The position numbers were made by a program, and so were the translations under genes. This document shows, piece after piece, positions 1-8,433 of a stretch of DNA of 15,266 nt (position 1 is its first letter; each line of letters begins with the position of its first letter). This DNA is from Lachnospiraceae bacterium UBA3711 (GTDB taxonomy: Bacteria; Bacillota; Clostridia; Lachnospirales; Lachnospiraceae), in contig DFHY01000075.1 of assembly GCA_002371345.1 (NCBI GenBank), forward strand, positions 1 through 15,266. Direction: 5' to 3'. The notes beneath the pieces are model-generated. The model did no database searches and was not told where the DNA came from. It saw only the letters and a list, made by a program, of their open reading frames with translations.

Positions 1-2843
1 AGAAATGCGTAGGCGGTACGGTTCGAACGCCCGACACGTCCGCGCAGCTGATAGAGCTGGGACAGCCCCATCCTCTCGGCGTCGCAGATGATAATGGTAT
101 TGACATTCGCGATATCAAGCCCTGTCTCTATGATCGTGGTCGTCACAAGGACATCCACATCGCCGTTTATGAAGTCATACATGATATCTTCTATCTGGTT
201 GGCGCTCATACGGCCGTGAGTATATGCTATGCGGGCCTCCGGAACCAGAGAGCTGACGCGTCCTGCCATATCGGCGATCGTCGATACATGATTGTATACC
301 AGGTAGACCTGCCCGCCGCGGGTCATCTCACGGATAATTGCCTCACGGATAGTCTCTTCATTAAACTCCATGACAAAGGTCTGGATCGGCAGCCGGTCCT
401 GAGGAGCCTCCTCCAGCACACTCATGTCGCGTATCCCGGCGAGACTCATATGCAGAGTGCGGGGAATCGGCGTCGCCGTAAGCGTGAGCACGTCCACGTC
501 ACTGCGCATCTGCTTGATCTTCTCCTTGTGCGTCACGCCGAAGCGCTGCTCCTCATCGATCACCAGAAGTCCCAGATCCTTGAACTTCACATCTTTGGAA
601 AGCAGGCGGTGCGTACCTATCACGATATCCACCTGCCCGTTCGACAGCCCCTTCAGAGTCTCTGACATCTCAGCCTTCGTGCTGAAGCGGCTCATCATCC
701 TGACGCTGACCGGATAATCCTTCATCCTCTGCTGGAAAGTGTTGAAATGCTGCTGTGCGAGTATCGTTGTTGGAACCAGTATGGCCGTCTGCCTGCTCTC
801 GCACACTGCCTTGAAGGCCGCCCTGATCGCGATCTCCGTCTTCCCGTAGCCCACATCCCCGCAGATCAGGCGGTCCATGATCCTCGGAGATTCCATGTCC
901 TTCTTCGTGTCAGCAATTGCCTGAAGCTGGTCCTGTGTCTCCTCAAAGGGAAACAGTTCCTCAAACTCCGTCTGGAACGAGGTGTCCGGACCGTACGCAT
1001 ATCCTTTTCTGTTCGCCCTTACGGCGTACAGGTCGACAAGGTCCTGCGCAACCTCCTCAACAGCGGTGCGCACCCTTGCCTTGGTGTGGGACCATGTCTC
1101 GCCGCCGAGCTTCGATATCTTCGGCGACTTCGCGTCGGATCCGGCATACTTCTGAATCAGGTCAAGCTGAGTCGCCAGAACATACAGGTTCGATTTTCCG
1201 GCGTACTCGATCTTCATGTAGTCCTTCTGGACCCCGTCGGAGAGGATCTTCTCTATACCGCGGTAGATACCTATTCCGTGGTTCTCATGGACGACATAAT
1301 CTCCCGGATGAAGTTCTGTAAATGAGGCTATCGTCTTGCCGCTGCGCTCCACCTTCCGGCGCTTCTTCTTTCTCTGGCGCCCGAAGATATCCGATTCGCT
1401 CAGCACGGCGAACTTAAGCAGCGGATACTCATATCCACGGTGCGTATTTCCGTAGGTCACCATGACCTCGGAGCCCTGAAGGGTCCTGTCCTCATTCTCT
1501 GAATAGAATGCCGTCACGCCGTTGTCCGTCAGGTCCTTGGCGAGCCGCTGCCCTCTGGTCCTTGAAGCGCAGAGAACTACTACGCGGTACTTCTGCCTCT
1601 TATAATGCGCAAGATCCTTCACAAGAAGCTCAAAATTACTGTTGTATATTCCGCATCCGGCGGCCTGGATCTCCGCGCGGCCGAGAACCGGATACGGGCA
1701 TTTTGATCCTGAATGTGTGGTCAGTCCGACCAGCAGCCTTTCGGACAGCTTCTCCTCCACAGCCTTCGCGGAAAACAGCATCTTCGCCTGCCCGGCAAGA
1801 ACATACCCCTTCTCCAGGCGGTGCGACAGGCTCTCCCTGAATTCATCCTCCGCCTCCCTTGCGCTCTGCGAGGAGCGGGCGGGCTCATCCATGAAGAACA
1901 CAGTCCCGTCCGGAAAGTAATCCAGCAGAGATACCGCGTCGGGATAGAAATAATCGCAGAGTCCCTCCATCACCGAGGTATCCCCGAAGTCCTCGAGGCG
2001 CTCCCGCGCGTCCGACGCGATCCTCAAGACCCGTGACGCCTCCTCACTCTTCTGGCTGCCGCGGAATGTTTTCCCGAGCGCTGCGGCTTCCCTGCTTATC
2101 TTCTTAAGTCCCTTCTCCGTGATCTCCTGCGTCGTCACAAACTCCGCCGCGGGATAGATCCGCACTCCCTCGGTCTGTTCCTTCGACCTCTGGGACTCCA
2201 CATCGAAATATCGAATACTGTCGATCTCATCTCCCCAGAGCTCTATACGCACAGGATTATCCTCGGTAAGTGGATAGATGTCCAGGATCCCGCCGCGCAC
2301 GGCAAACTGGCCCGGCGCTTCCACCATGTCCACTCTCTCATATCCTATGAGAGAGAGCACCCGCTTCTCCTCCTGTATATCGATCTCATCGCCGGTGGTA
2401 AAAGACCTGATAGCGTCCATCCACTCCCCGGCCTTCATGCAGTGGCTCATCAGAGAGCGCTGGGTCAGCACTATCGTGACTCTCTCATGCCCGAGTCCTG
2501 ACGTCATATCGGCAAGCGCCTTCATACAGCGCACTCTCTGGGCCGTAAGGGTACGGCTCTTCAGGTCCGCCTGAAAGAACAGAAAGTCCCTTGCCGGATA
2601 GAGAAGAACATTTTCATCAAATATCCTGTAATTATCGAAGATCTCTTTCGCCCTGAGGTCGTCGGGAGCGATAATGCAGGTGACCGGATAGTCCAGTGCC
2701 AGGCATCCTATCAGATGAGCCTTCTGTGAATCTATACAGCCTCCTGTCAGAATCATTCCATGCTGGTTTTTTTTCTGCATTCCGCGCCGGATCTGATGAA
2801 ATGCCTCCATCTCCTCCATCGGCGCATACATCGCTTTAATCAT
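1..2843 (-). CDS. mfd: Transcription-repair coupling factor Mfd (3' end outside window)
   Basis: Mfd is a cytoplasmic ATP-driven DNA translocase that displaces RNA polymerase stalled at DNA lesions and recruits UvrA for nucleotide excision repair. The first 947 codons are present. The N-terminal part resembles the UvrB-homology module. An RNA-polymerase-interaction (CarD-like) domain begins near residue 505 (HPGDYVVHENHGIGIYRGI). The translocase motor follows, with Walker A GDVGYGKTE near residue 660, Walker B DEEQRFG near 762, TATPIPRT near 790, and RGRVGR just before the window edge. The C-terminal TRG motif and UvrA-binding domain are missing because the window stops. I chose the ATG at 2843, which overlaps the end of pth by 8 nt. 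No clear ribosome binding site precedes it, so expression probably depends on translational coupling. In-frame ATGs at 2831, 2819 and 2810 are alternatives. The identification is secure and the start is not. Confidence 0.96.
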   Translation of the reverse strand, partial: MIKAMYAPMEEMEAFHQIRRGMQKKNQHGMILTGGCIDSQKAHLIGCLALDYPVTCIIAPDDLRAKEIFDNYRIFDENVLLYPARDFLFFQADLKSRTLTAQRVRCMKALADMTSGLGHERVTIVLTQRSLMSHCMKAGEWMDAIRSFTTGDEIDIQEEKRVLSLIGYERVDMVEAPGQFAVRGGILDIYPLTEDNPVRIELWGDEIDSIRYFDVESQRSKEQTEGVRIYPAAEFVTTQEITEKGLKKISREAAALGKTFRGSQKSEEASRVLRIASDARERLEDFGDTSVMEGLCDYFYPDAVSLLDYFPDGTVFFMDEPARSSQSAREAEDEFRESLSHRLEKGYVLAGQAKMLFSAKAVEEKLSERLLVGLTTHSGSKCPYPVLGRAEIQAAGCGIYNSNFELLVKDLAHYKRQKYRVVVLCASRTRGQRLAKDLTDNGVTAFYSENEDRTLQGSEVMVTYGNTHRGYEYPLLKFAVLSESDIFGRQRKKKRRKVERSGKTIASFTELHPGDYVVHENHGIGIYRGIEKILSDGVQKDYMKIEYAGKSNLYVLATQLDLIQKYAGSDAKSPKISKLGGETWSHTKARVRTAVEEVAQDLVDLYAVRANRKGYAYGPDTSFQTEFEELFPFEETQDQLQAIADTKKDMESPRIMDRLICGDVGYGKTEIAIRAAFKAVCESRQTAILVPTTILAQQHFNTFQQRMKDYPVSVRMMSRFSTKAEMSETLKGLSNGQVDIVIGTHRLLSKDVKFKDLGLLVIDEEQRFGVTHKEKIKQMRSDVDVLTLTATPIPRTLHMSLAGIRDMSVLEEAPQDRLPIQTFVMEFNEETIREAIIREMTRGGQVYLVYNHVSTIADMAGRVSSLVPEARIAYTHGRMSANQIEDIMYDFINGDVDVLVTTTIIETGLDIANVNTIIICDAERMGLSQLYQLRGRVGRSNRTAYAF

Positions 2844-3414
2844 GTGATATATACCGGTTATACTCGCTCATTACCTTATCCGCGCTCTCCGTAAGCAGGT
2901 CCCGGGCGGCTCTTGAAGCTCTGTCATACGCCTCCGTCATCAGCAGACGCTCTGACAACGGAAAATGTCCCAGAACCCAGTCGACCTGCATATAGTCGTC
3001 GGGCGGATGTCCGGTACCGATCCGTATGCGGAGAAATTCTTCCGTTCCGAGCATTTTGATGATGCTCTTCATTCCGTTGTGGCCGCCGGCGGATCCCTTT
3101 GCGCGGATTCGAAGCTGCCCCGGCTCCAGATTGATATCGTCGTACATTACAATCAGGTCCCGCGCAGGATCGGCCTGATACCACGCGCAGGCGTCGTGCA
3201 GGGCCTCCCCGCTGAGATTCATGAATGTCTGGGGCTTTATCAGAAGCACCCTGACGCCGTCGATGATGCCTGTCCCGCACAGAGAGCGGAACTTCTCCTG
3301 CGTGACCTGTATCCTGTACCGGTCCGCCAGAACGTCCAAAGCCTCAAACCCGCAGTTATGCCTGGTCTTTTCGTATTTCCGCCCGGGATTCCCGAGCCCG
3401 GCAATGATCTTCAT
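2836..3414 (-). CDS. pth: Peptidyl-tRNA hydrolase
   Basis: Pth cleaves the ester bond of peptidyl-tRNAs that drop off ribosomes and so recycles tRNA. The protein is 192 aa, a normal length for bacterial Pth. The N-terminal signature is GLGNPGRKYEKTRHN. The expected active-site residues are present and sit one position earlier than in E. coli numbering: N9, the catalytic H19, N66 in FMNLSG, D92 in YDDINL, and H112-N113 in GGHNG. The start ATG shares an ATGA overlap with the murF stop, and its own stop overlaps the mfd start. This indicates a translationally coupled murF-pth-mfd run. The pth-mfd pair is conserved across many Bacillota. Confidence 0.97.
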   Translation of the reverse strand: MKIIAGLGNPGRKYEKTRHNCGFEALDVLADRYRIQVTQEKFRSLCGTGIIDGVRVLLIKPQTFMNLSGEALHDACAWYQADPARDLIVMYDDINLEPGQLRIRAKGSAGGHNGMKSIIKMLGTEEFLRIRIGTGHPPDDYMQVDWVLGHFPLSERLLMTEAYDRASRAARDLLTESADKVMSEYNRYISHD

Positions 3415-4961
3415 GTCAGCGCCTCCACGATTCTGCCGAACTGCATAAAATGACTGGCCTTTACGAGAACTGTGTCGTTGTCAAGAATCTGCCACTTTGC
3501 GTCAGCCAGAAACTCCTCGACAGTTCCGTACCATACCGCCGACATCCCCGGCCGCTGTCTGAGCGCTGACTCATACATGGCCTTCGAGAGATTTCCTATG
3601 GCAACAAGATGGTCCGCGCACTGAGCGGCGTACGCGCCGACGTCCTCATGCAGACGCACCTCGTCTTCTCCAAGCTCTCCCATGTCGCCGAGAACGGCAC
3701 ATCTTCTTCCTTCAGCGCCCTTAAGGACCCGCAGCGACGATTTCATGGATACCGGGTTCGCGTTATAGCAGTCATCGATCACAGTGCGGCTGCCTGATCT
3801 CATGATTTTGAACCGCCCGGATATGGTCCTGGCCGATTCGATTCCCCTCCTGATCTCATCCAGGCTCATGCCGAAGCTGAGACCGACAGCGGCGGCCGCC
3901 GCCGCGTTGGAACAGTTGTGGATACCGGGAACCGGAACTCTGACTCTCATATCGCCCTTCGGCGTATGAATCGTACATTCCGTTCCGTCAAATCCGAGAG
4001 GGGACATCTCAGTCACAGTTACGCATTGTACATCCTGAAGTCCGGCCGGGTAGGAGATCTCAGAGCCCGCGGACAGATCTGACACTCCGCCGCACCGGCT
4101 GTCCACTCCGAAGAAAACCGGACTGGTCCCGTTTACATCCTCCACCTGCCTCAGAAGGTCGTCATTTCCGTTAAGAAATACCATTGAACCGGGCTTCATA
4201 AAGTCAAAGACCTCTGTTTTTGCCCGAAATACGCCTTTTCTGTCATGCAGGTATTCCAGGTGGCAGGTTCCGATATTCGTAATCACCATCCTTCCCGGGC
4301 GCGCAATCCCGGCAAGGGCCGTCATATCACCGAAGTGGCTCACTCCCATCTCGAGCACCGCGGCCTCATCCCCCTCCTCGAGAGAAAAAACCGTAAGCGG
4401 CAGTCCAAGCTCATTGTTGAAGTTGCCCTCAGTCTTTCTTGTCCTGAACCTTACGGAAAGAACCGACGCGATCATCTCCTTCGTGGATGTCTTACCCACG
4501 GAGCCTGTTATGCCGACGACCGGTATTCCAAGTATATTCAGGTACTCCGCCGCGATCGCGCCGAGAGCTGAGACAGTGTTCTCAACACGGATCCATGCGC
4601 GCGGCCCCTTCGGCTCTACGGCATCGTGAGTCTTCGCTCCGTCCCCGCTCATGCTTCCGAACACATCCTCCATCTCCAGTTCGCGCTCCGCCAGCACGCA
4701 TACCGCGCCCTGATCAAATACCGTGGGTATAAAAGAATGGCCGTCGGCCCTCTCTCCGACTATCGCGCCGAACAGCGCTCCATCCCCCGCCCTGCGGCTG
4801 TCCGTGACTATGGAAGACACTTCGCGCCCGAGGAGCTGCCGATGCGATTCTCCCAATTGCCTGCCGTCCAGGCACAGATATCTTCCGTCCTTGTCCAGAA
4901 GTGACAGGCGGAGTTCTCCGCCTGTCACTTCTGCAATCTTTCTCAAAGTCAGTCCCTTCAT
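3411..4961 (-). CDS. murF: UDP-N-acetylmuramoyl-tripeptide--D-alanyl-D-alanine ligase
   Basis: MurF is the last cytoplasmic Mur ligase. It uses ATP to add the D-Ala-D-Ala dipeptide to UDP-MurNAc-tripeptide. The three Mur-ligase domains are visible. The N-terminal uridine-binding domain has TDSR at 53-56. The central ATPase has P-loop GITGSVGKTS at 150-159, then GNFNNELG and LEMGVSHFGDM. The C-terminal part contains DDCYNANP. The protein is 516 aa, longer than the usual 450-470. A hydrophilic insertion around residues 94-120, within the N-terminal domain, explains part of this. I chose the ATG at 4961 rather than the GTG one codon upstream. AGAGG lies 6 nt before the ATG but only 3 nt before the GTG. 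The ATG shares one base with the ddl TGA stop (TGATG), so the two genes are coupled. Placement directly after ddl puts the enzyme that makes the dipeptide next to the one that uses it. Confidence 0.96.
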   Translation of the reverse strand: MKGLTLRKIAEVTGGELRLSLLDKDGRYLCLDGRQLGESHRQLLGREVSSIVTDSRRAGDGALFGAIVGERADGHSFIPTVFDQGAVCVLAERELEMEDVFGSMSGDGAKTHDAVEPKGPRAWIRVENTVSALGAIAAEYLNILGIPVVGITGSVGKTSTKEMIASVLSVRFRTRKTEGNFNNELGLPLTVFSLEEGDEAAVLEMGVSHFGDMTALAGIARPGRMVITNIGTCHLEYLHDRKGVFRAKTEVFDFMKPGSMVFLNGNDDLLRQVEDVNGTSPVFFGVDSRCGGVSDLSAGSEISYPAGLQDVQCVTVTEMSPLGFDGTECTIHTPKGDMRVRVPVPGIHNCSNAAAAAAVGLSFGMSLDEIRRGIESARTISGRFKIMRSGSRTVIDDCYNANPVSMKSSLRVLKGAEGRRCAVLGDMGELGEDEVRLHEDVGAYAAQCADHLVAIGNLSKAMYESALRQRPGMSAVWYGTVEEFLADAKWQILDNDTVLVKASHFMQFGRIVEALT

Positions 4962-5998
4962 CACTTGCCTCTTTTCAACGATACTTCGATCAGCTTCTCA
5001 CACAGCGACGGAAAATCAATGCCAAGCACCGCTGCCTCCTGCGGAAGCAGGCTGGTCGGCGTCATGCCGGGAAGTGTATTTGCCTCCAGGCAGTAGACAT
5101 TTTCATCCTCGTCCAGCATCAGGTCCACCCTGCCGTAGCTGTCCAGCCTGAGTGCGTGATACGCTGCAAGGCTGGCTTTCTGAATCTTCTCGGACAGCTC
5201 CGCGGAGATATCGGCCGGACAGGTCTCCACTGTTGATCCGGCCTTATACTTGTTGGTATAGTCATAGAATCCGTGAAGCGGAGCGATCTCTATAACCGGG
5301 TAAGCCTCGCCGTCAACTATGCCGCAGGAAAACTCCCTGCCGTTGATATACTGCTCAACAATGAGAGTGTCCTCATAGGAGAACGCGTCTTCAACCGCCT
5401 CCCTGTACGCCTTCTCCGTCCAGGGAATACTGACGCCGACGCTGGATCCGCCGCAGGCGGGCTTTACAACGCATGGCAGGCCCACTCCGTTCGCGGAGGC
5501 GCTCTTTACCTTATCCCCCCTGTGGAGCACAATAGCCTTCGGAGTCGGAACGCCGTTGTCCCTGAACAGCTGCTTGGCAAGATCCTTGTCCATGGCAAGT
5601 GCACTGCCGAGGTATCCGCTGCCGGTATAGGGAATACCCATAAGCTCGAACACTGCCTGGATCTTCCCGTCCTCTCCGTTTGAACCGTGAAGCGCCATGA
5701 ACACCGCGTCAGCACTTCTGCACAGCTCCAGGACATTCGGCCCGAAGAAGAATCCCCTTCTCTTCATATCCTCGAGTCTTCCGTCGAAGGAACGCGCATA
5801 TGCCGCGGCTTCATCTACATCATATTCATCGGAAAATGCGCTGCCTTTATCATCTCCGACACGCTCGTCCCCGCAGAATACATCTATTAATATCGATCTG
5901 TGTCCCTTGGATCTCAGCGCCTTGCACACCATGCTTCCCGACACGATCGAGATCTCCCGCTCAGTGCTGATCCCCCCAGCCAGTACTACGATGTTCAT
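4961..5998 (-). CDS. ddl: D-alanine--D-alanine ligase
   Basis: Ddl is an ATP-grasp enzyme that joins two D-alanines for peptidoglycan synthesis. The protein is 345 aa. Recognisable elements are STEREIS (E13, the counterpart of E. coli DdlB E15), HGSNGEDG at 104-111, GSSVGVS at 184-190, and the Mg-binding residues D292, E305 and N307, whose spacing matches DdlB D257/E270/N272. The omega loop reads FYDYTNKY. This aromatic/YDY form is typical of true D-Ala-D-Ala ligases rather than VanA-type D-Ala-D-Lac ligases, so this gene gives no sign of vancomycin resistance. The start ATG is preceded by a strong AAGGGGGT ribosome binding site 6 nt upstream. It is the first gene of the overlapped ddl-murF-pth-mfd run. 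Confidence 0.95.
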   Translation of the reverse strand: MNIVVLAGGISTEREISIVSGSMVCKALRSKGHRSILIDVFCGDERVGDDKGSAFSDEYDVDEAAAYARSFDGRLEDMKRRGFFFGPNVLELCRSADAVFMALHGSNGEDGKIQAVFELMGIPYTGSGYLGSALAMDKDLAKQLFRDNGVPTPKAIVLHRGDKVKSASANGVGLPCVVKPACGGSSVGVSIPWTEKAYREAVEDAFSYEDTLIVEQYINGREFSCGIVDGEAYPVIEIAPLHGFYDYTNKYKAGSTVETCPADISAELSEKIQKASLAAYHALRLDSYGRVDLMLDEDENVYCLEANTLPGMTPTSLLPQEAAVLGIDFPSLCEKLIEVSLKRGK

Positions 5999-6009
5999 CT
6001 GTTTACCCC

Positions 6010-6057
6010 CTTATAGTGATCTTATGATCTAAAGTATTCTTGCCCCAACTTATAGTG
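6010..6057. repeat. Short direct repeat (CACTATAAG, two copies) upstream of ddl
   Basis: In the 73-nt gap between the GH13 gene and ddl, the minus strand carries CACTATAAG twice, at 6049-6057 and 6010-6018. The second copy runs straight into the ddl ribosome binding site. A GATCTTATGATC imperfect palindrome lies at 6018-6029. There is no terminator-like hairpin here, so ddl may be read through from the GH13 gene. TATAAG resembles a -10 box, but I cannot find a convincing -35 partner. A promoter role is only a possibility and chance repetition is likely. Confidence 0.3.
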
Positions 6058-6071
6058 TACGGATCGCCGCG

Positions 6072-8183
6072 TTACGCTTCCGGCCTGGAAGAAAGCACCG
6101 CCGAAGAGCGCGGCGCAAGCTTCATCTTCAGCTCACCCCTGTGAACCTGGTATAACTTGCGTCTTGTAGTATAGGTATCCGCATCCGTCATAAAGATCCT
6201 CGTCATCACGCAGTCTTCCGGTACGAGCGCGGTCCACACCGGCACTGTGATCTCAATCTCCTGATCGGCGTTGTTGAACAGGCAAGCGATCTGCTCCTCC
6301 TCATTGAACCTGGCATACGCAAGATACTGATACCCGCCTCCGAGGAACTTGATCGATCCGGTCTTCAGCACCGGGCGGCTCTTGTGCATCGCGATCACGC
6401 TCTTGTGAAACGCAATCATCTGATTATCCTCCCTGCCCCACGGATACGTCCTGCGGTTATCCGGATCAGTGAATCCGGTAAGCCCCGCCTCGTCTCCGTA
6501 ATACAGTGTCGGAGCTCCCGGCCAGGTCATCTGCAGTACAACCGCCTCTCTCATAACCGCCGGGTCGACCCCCTCCGAGGCCGCGTCAAAGTCATAGTCA
6601 GCCGCCCTGCCCGTACGATGGTTCGTGCGCGTCAGAAACCGTGAATGATCATGGTTGGAGAGCTGGTTCATAGCGCACAGAAGAGATGTCTCCATGAAAG
6701 AGCTCATGTGATAACGCATCGATCCGAAAAATGAATCCGCGTTGCCCAGCTGCTCCTCCAGGTATTCGTTGGAATGCTTCTCCATACCTGTAAAGAACCA
6801 GGTGACAGGCTCCATGAAAGCGTCGTAGTTCATGACTGTGTCCCACTCGTCGCCTTCAAGCCACTGGCCGGCGTCCCCGTAATGCTCCGCAATAATCAGC
6901 GCCTCAGGATTCGCCTTCTTGACCTCATGGCGGAATGCCTTCCAGAACCGGTGGTTGAACTCCGCGCTCTGTCCCAGGTCAGCGGCTACATCCAGGCGCC
7001 ATCCGTCGGCACAATACGGAGGGGAGACCCATTTCCGCGCAATGGACAGGATATAACTCGTCAGGGAATCAGATCCCTCATAATTCAGCTTCGGAAGGGT
7101 ATCATGCCCCCACCATCCCTGATATGACGCGTTATCAGGCCATGCAGAAGGATCCTTCTCCCGGAACAGAAAAAAGTCATAATACGGCGAGCTTCCGCTG
7201 ACGTAGGCTCCGTCCTCGTACCCGTCCTGGCCGCTGTATATCTTTTCGCGGTCAAGCCATTTATTGAAAGAACCGCAGTGATTGAATACCCCGTCAAGAA
7301 TGACCCTGATCCCCCGGCTGTGCGCTTCCTTTACAAGGCTGATAAACAGCCTGTCTGAGGCCTCAAGGTTCTCCCTGCGTGTCACCCGGCACACATAGCG
7401 CTCTGACATGGCGTTCCGACGCTCTCCCTCCGGAAGGACCTCGCCCTCGTCGACGGCGAGAACTCCGATATGCGGATCTATATGATCATAGTCCTGGGTA
7501 TCGTACTTGTGATTGGAAGGAGATACAAACAGCGGATTGAAATAGATAACCTCAACTCCCAGATCCTTAAGATAATCAAGCTTCTGCCTGACCCCCTCAA
7601 GGTCGCCTCCGTAAAAATTGCCGACATCCATCGCCTCAGGCTTCCGGTACCAGTCGGAAATATGGCGGACAGGCCTGCCAATATAGAAGTATTCATTATC
7701 TATCACATCATTTTTAACGTCCCCCCTGCAGAAACGGTCAGTGTATATCTGATACATGACCGCCCCCTTCGCCCAGTCGGGAGTGGAGAAGCCCGGACAG
7801 ATCCTGAATCTTGACTCGCGGTCCGCCCGTTCAGATATTCCCCTCTTGTTCAGAATTACCCGCATGGGCCCGCTGATGATTTCAAAGCAGTAGCTCATAG
7901 GCTGCCTGCCCATGCGCACCTTAACGGCGTAATAGTCAAAAAGCCCCATAGACCGCTCGTATTCCATCCGCTCGCGCAGATGATCACCGACGATCCATAC
8001 CTCATCAACGTTAGCTCTGGCTGTGCGCACCCTGATCGTCACGACATCCCCGACCTCAGGTTCAAAAGGATCCACATAGGCCGGACTCTCATCCGAAAAC
8101 AACGCGTCAAGGTTCAGTGTCGGAAGCATCTCCATGACATACCGGGCTGTGCGGGCTGCCTGACTGAACGTTTTCTTGTACAT
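6072..8183 (-). CDS. GH13 alpha-glycosidase, neopullulanase/cyclomaltodextrinase type (cytoplasmic)
   Basis: The gene encodes a 703-aa glycoside hydrolase family 13 enzyme likely to cleave maltodextrins, pullulan fragments or cyclodextrins inside the cell. An N-terminal beta domain resembling CBM34 (about residues 30-150) precedes the barrel, which opens at WAKGAVMYQIYTDRF. The four conserved GH13 regions are DGVFNH (near 296), GWRLDVA with nucleophile D398, IIAEHYGD with acid/base E433, and SNHDHSR with D512. The catalytic triad is therefore intact. This layout fits the GH13_20-like neopullulanase group; the exact specificity cannot be read from sequence. I chose the ATG at 8183, which has GGAAAGG 9 nt upstream. 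No signal peptide follows this start. The gene sits between ftsH and ddl, an unusual place for a sugar enzyme, behind a 366-nt leader region with hairpins. Confidence 0.9.
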   Translation of the reverse strand: MYKKTFSQAARTARYVMEMLPTLNLDALFSDESPAYVDPFEPEVGDVVTIRVRTARANVDEVWIVGDHLRERMEYERSMGLFDYYAVKVRMGRQPMSYCFEIISGPMRVILNKRGISERADRESRFRICPGFSTPDWAKGAVMYQIYTDRFCRGDVKNDVIDNEYFYIGRPVRHISDWYRKPEAMDVGNFYGGDLEGVRQKLDYLKDLGVEVIYFNPLFVSPSNHKYDTQDYDHIDPHIGVLAVDEGEVLPEGERRNAMSERYVCRVTRRENLEASDRLFISLVKEAHSRGIRVILDGVFNHCGSFNKWLDREKIYSGQDGYEDGAYVSGSSPYYDFFLFREKDPSAWPDNASYQGWWGHDTLPKLNYEGSDSLTSYILSIARKWVSPPYCADGWRLDVAADLGQSAEFNHRFWKAFRHEVKKANPEALIIAEHYGDAGQWLEGDEWDTVMNYDAFMEPVTWFFTGMEKHSNEYLEEQLGNADSFFGSMRYHMSSFMETSLLCAMNQLSNHDHSRFLTRTNHRTGRAADYDFDAASEGVDPAVMREAVVLQMTWPGAPTLYYGDEAGLTGFTDPDNRRTYPWGREDNQMIAFHKSVIAMHKSRPVLKTGSIKFLGGGYQYLAYARFNEEEQIACLFNNADQEIEITVPVWTALVPEDCVMTRIFMTDADTYTTRRKLYQVHRGELKMKLAPRSSAVLSSRPEA

Positions 8184-8224
8184 ATCAACATGCCTTTCCT
8201 GTCTCTGGCTTTTTATCTTGAAGT

Positions 8225-8280
8225 CTCCGGCGAATGCCGGAGCGGAGAAAAGGAACAGCACTCTCGCGCTGTTCCTTTTC
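8225..8280 (-). terminator. Two consecutive hairpins in the GH13 leader; possible terminator or attenuator
   Basis: The first hairpin in minus-strand order has perfect 13-bp arms GAAAAGGAACAGC and GCTGTTCCTTTTC (8268-8280 and 8247-8259) around an 8-nt loop. It starts A-rich and ends in a U-rich tract, as a Rho-independent terminator would, though the tract is interrupted by C residues. Four nt later comes a second hairpin, CTCCGGC-ATTC-GCCGGAG (8225-8242), with no U-run. Both lie 41-97 nt upstream of the GH13 start codon. They may terminate the ftsH transcript, attenuate the GH13 gene, or simply stabilise the mRNA end. Confidence 0.5.
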
Positions 8281-8332
8281 CTTTGGAGAAGGTATTCTCT
8301 TATGGGGTGTAGCAAAAACTATATAATGTATT

Positions 8333-8368
8333 GGGGTTTTTACATTTATATTTATATCATGAAACCCC
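8333..8368. repeat. Inverted repeat GGGGTTT / AAACCCC around an A+T-rich core
   Basis: Seven-base perfect arms lie at 8333-8339 and 8362-8368 and enclose a 22-nt A+T-only-like core. The minus strand of the core reads ATATAAATATAAATG. The position, 150-185 nt before the GH13 start, would suit a transcription-factor operator or an RNA hairpin, but neither can be shown from one copy. Confidence 0.4.
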
Positions 8369-8433
8369 GCCGAAGTCTGCCCAAACTTGTCTGAATAAAT
8401 CAGCATAATTTGTGCAATATATCCATATTGCTG

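Noticed and set aside
747..1325. A 192-codon plus-strand frame near the left end.
   Set aside because: It is antisense to mfd with no ribosome binding site or domain; mfd motifs cover the same DNA.
4961..5998. Possible vancomycin-resistance ligase (VanA/VanB type).
   Set aside because: The omega loop FYDYTNKY is the D-Ala-D-Ala form, and no vanH, vanX or vanRS genes are nearby.
8184..8315. An upstream extension of the GH13 gene from a TTG codon, which would add a signal-peptide-like VLFLFSAPAFA segment.
   Set aside because: It has no ribosome binding site, the hydrophobic stretch is very short, and it is encoded by the two leader hairpins. The ATG at 8183 has a good GGAAAGG site.
8322..8327. 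TATAAT on the plus strand as a promoter.
   Set aside because: There is no matching -35 box and no plus-strand gene downstream; the segment is simply A+T-rich.
8185..8406. A 73-codon minus-strand frame in the ftsH-GH13 gap.
   Set aside because: There is no ribosome binding site, no recognisable domain, and it overlaps the hairpins and inverted repeat.
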